A DNA stretch of 19,278 bases. Source: Antrodiella citrinella. Lineage: Eukaryota; Basidiomycota; Agaricomycetes; Polyporales; Steccherinaceae. Location: positions 1-19,278 of the forward strand of contig SGPM01000435.1 of the NCBI GenBank assembly GCA_004802725.1. Reading direction: 5' to 3'. The notes under the pieces were generated by a model that was not told the DNA's origin, ran no database searches, and saw nothing but the letters and a program-made list of their open reading frames with translations. A program made the position numbers and the translations under genes. Below, piece after piece: positions 18,300-19,278 of this stretch; the stretch's first letter is position 1; every line of letters starts with the position of its first letter.

Positions 18300-18396
18300 T
18301 GCATGTCCTCGTTCAAGGCTGTCTCTACGAAGAAAACTACTACATCGCAGTATTATGAAGTTTCTCGTTGTAGACGGCCTTGTACGAGGACACGCA
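18300..18396. repeat. Imperfect inverted repeat, 36-nt arms
   Basis: The left arm 18300-18335 and right arm 18361-18396 are reverse complements at about 28 of 36 positions, with a 25-nt loop. The outer 25 positions match best (22 of 25), around the core TGTCCTCGT.CAAGGC. A transcript would fold into one long hairpin. No gene is recognised around it, and the right arm is also similar to a third copy at 18708. Confidence 0.75.
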
Positions 18397-18923
18397 AATC
18401 ATCTCGAAACCTGCGATTTCTGCGAGCAGTTCGCCTCAAGTATTCTGAAACCGCTCTTTTGCGCTTTTGCAGATGGGAGCTACTCTTGGGCCGGGTCAGG
18501 TTACGATGTCAAGGTCCAACGATAACGGGCTGCCCTCGAACAACCTACAAGAGATGAAACCTTTGACCTCCTCCGAGTCCTACTTCAGGAGGCACAAAGC
18601 TCAATAGTCCGAAATTGCTCTGCTCAACGATTATGAGCGGCCCATTGCTCAAAACGTCTGTCGTTGGCATTGGTGGTGGTTCTTCTTGAGGCTTTCCGGT
18701 GCGACAATGCGTGTCCTCGTCCAAGGCAACCATTCGCCTATCGGTTGTCCATATTATATTCGGACTGCTCCTTTTCCGCAAATACCTGCGTCCATCCTAC
18801 ATGCGCTGTGTGGTACAAAAACCAAACAAAAGCCTCGTCAACCTGTGGTTAGGAGGTTAGGACCAGTGGCAAGGTGAATGCGTAATTTTGAGTAATCAGT
18901 AACGTAGACGGGTTGTATTTCAA
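18397..18923. other. Stretch with no confident gene
   Basis: Several overlapping frames exist on both strands (for example minus 18781-18545, Pro/Gly-rich), none with family likeness or good splice partners. It contains the third copy of the hairpin-arm sequence. Confidence 0.35.
18708..18727 (+). repeat. Third copy of the hairpin-arm core
   Basis: TGCGTGTCCTCGTCCAAGGC here differs from the left arm of the inverted repeat at 18300 at two positions and from the reverse complement of the right arm at one. It lies about 410 bp away in the same orientation as the left arm. Confidence 0.6.
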
Positions 18924-19005
18924 GGACCCGTGGCACAGTGGTAGCGCGTGAGATTCCAGTTAAGGCAGATCCTCAAGGTCATCCGTTCAAATCGGGTCGG
19001 GTTCA
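18924..19005 (+). tRNA. tRNA-Trp(CCA) with a 10-nt intron
   Basis: The acceptor stem GGACCCG (18924-18930) pairs with CGGGTTC (18998-19004, one G-U), followed by discriminator A. The A box TGGCACAGTGG (18931-18941) and B box GTTCAAATC (T arm ATCCG/CGGGT, 18981-18997) are clear. The anticodon CCA is at 18956-18958 in the loop TTCCAG, and a 10-nt intron (18960-18969) follows position 37. A T5 run right after the gene (19008-19012) is a Pol III terminator. Two stem mismatches are present: A12-C23 in the D stem and A31-C39 in the anticodon stem. The acceptor, D-loop and T-arm resemble animal and fungal tRNA-Trp. Confidence 0.78.
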
Positions 19006-19172
19006 CATTTTTGAGGCTTTTTGTACCATCCGCCATGTTGCCGCATCCCTTGCAAAGGCACTCAGTGCCCAGGTTGTGTCAGGCGCTCATATTCGGCAAA
19101 TACCGAAGACGCACCGACAAGCAGCTGCACGTCAGTCGTAACTTGAATTCAATCCAATCCATTCTTTGAGCG

Positions 19173-19278
19173 ATGGCAGCCGCTTCTTCATCTTCACGAG
19201 CCCTCAATGCCATACTGCCTCTGATTGGGTCAGGACAAGCTTACGAAGCACACCAGAAAGCTAGGACATTCGCTGCAA
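19173..19278 (+). CDS. GET4: GET4 homologue, N-terminal part (cut by window end)
   Basis: ATG 19173 opens a frame that runs to the last base (35 codons): an Ala/Ser-rich start, then ALNAILPLIGSGQAYEAHQKARTFAA. The YEAHQKARTFAA stretch is the first-helix signature of Get4, the TPR-like partner of Get5 that hands tail-anchored membrane proteins to Get3 for insertion in the ER. Only the beginning is visible, so length and later exons are unknown. The tRNA-Trp gene ends 167 bp upstream. Confidence 0.8.
   Translation, partial: MAAASSSSRALNAILPLIGSGQAYEAHQKARTFAA

Overview
The window looks like chromosomal DNA of an agaricomycete (mushroom or wood-decay) basidiomycete. The evidence is many short introns (mostly 49-80 nt, GT-AG with CTNAY-like branch points), gene families typical of these fungi (secreted oxalate decarboxylase, an orthodox aquaporin ending in the LKHYEYWRLNPGQD-type tail, a multi-pass membrane family common in Agaricomycetes), and densely packed genes on both strands. 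No mobile element, CRISPR array or bacterial feature was seen. A cluster of N bases (4926-6233) marks poor draft sequence. All exon models were read by eye from splice signals, frame and family likeness; no alignment was run.

Layout. 1-84: possible end of a gene. 842-1567 (+): conserved agaricomycete protein of unknown function. 1863-3300 (+): ten-exon multi-pass membrane protein. 3736-5237 (+): Ser/Thr-rich protein with one N-terminal membrane anchor. 5473-6757 (-): mitochondrial-type alpha/beta hydrolase (ABHD11/Imo32 family). 7087-9293 (-): secreted bicupin oxalate decarboxylase in 15 exons. 9470-9879 (-): tentative 94-residue protein. About 10741-11940 (+): a non-coding transcript whose five introns each carry a box C/D snoRNA. 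12186-13499 (-): aquaporin. 13860-14632 (-): mitochondrial GGQ peptidyl-tRNA hydrolase of the ICT1/YOL114C kind. 14904-16296 (+): ARV1. 16448-17761 (-): enoyl-CoA reductase TSC13. 18300-18396: large imperfect inverted repeat. 18924-19005 (+): tRNA-Trp(CCA) with a short intron. 19173-19278 (+): start of GET4, cut by the window end.

The most notable item is the snoRNA host gene. Its introns are 158-188 nt, two to three times the local norm. In four of the five introns box C lies 28-29 nt after the 5' splice site, and in all five box D lies 51-59 nt before the 3' splice site. Three guides pair over 11-12 nt with universally conserved rRNA stretches. Under the box D plus five rule they point to 2'-O-methyl sites corresponding to yeast 25S Am2256, 18S Um1269 and 18S Um578 (numbers from memory). 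The joined exons hold only tiny ORFs.

The genes do not form one pathway. ARV1, TSC13 and GET4 are all ER lipid or membrane-protein housekeeping genes; ABHD11 and the GGQ hydrolase are mitochondrial; oxalate decarboxylase is secreted and would control extracellular oxalate.
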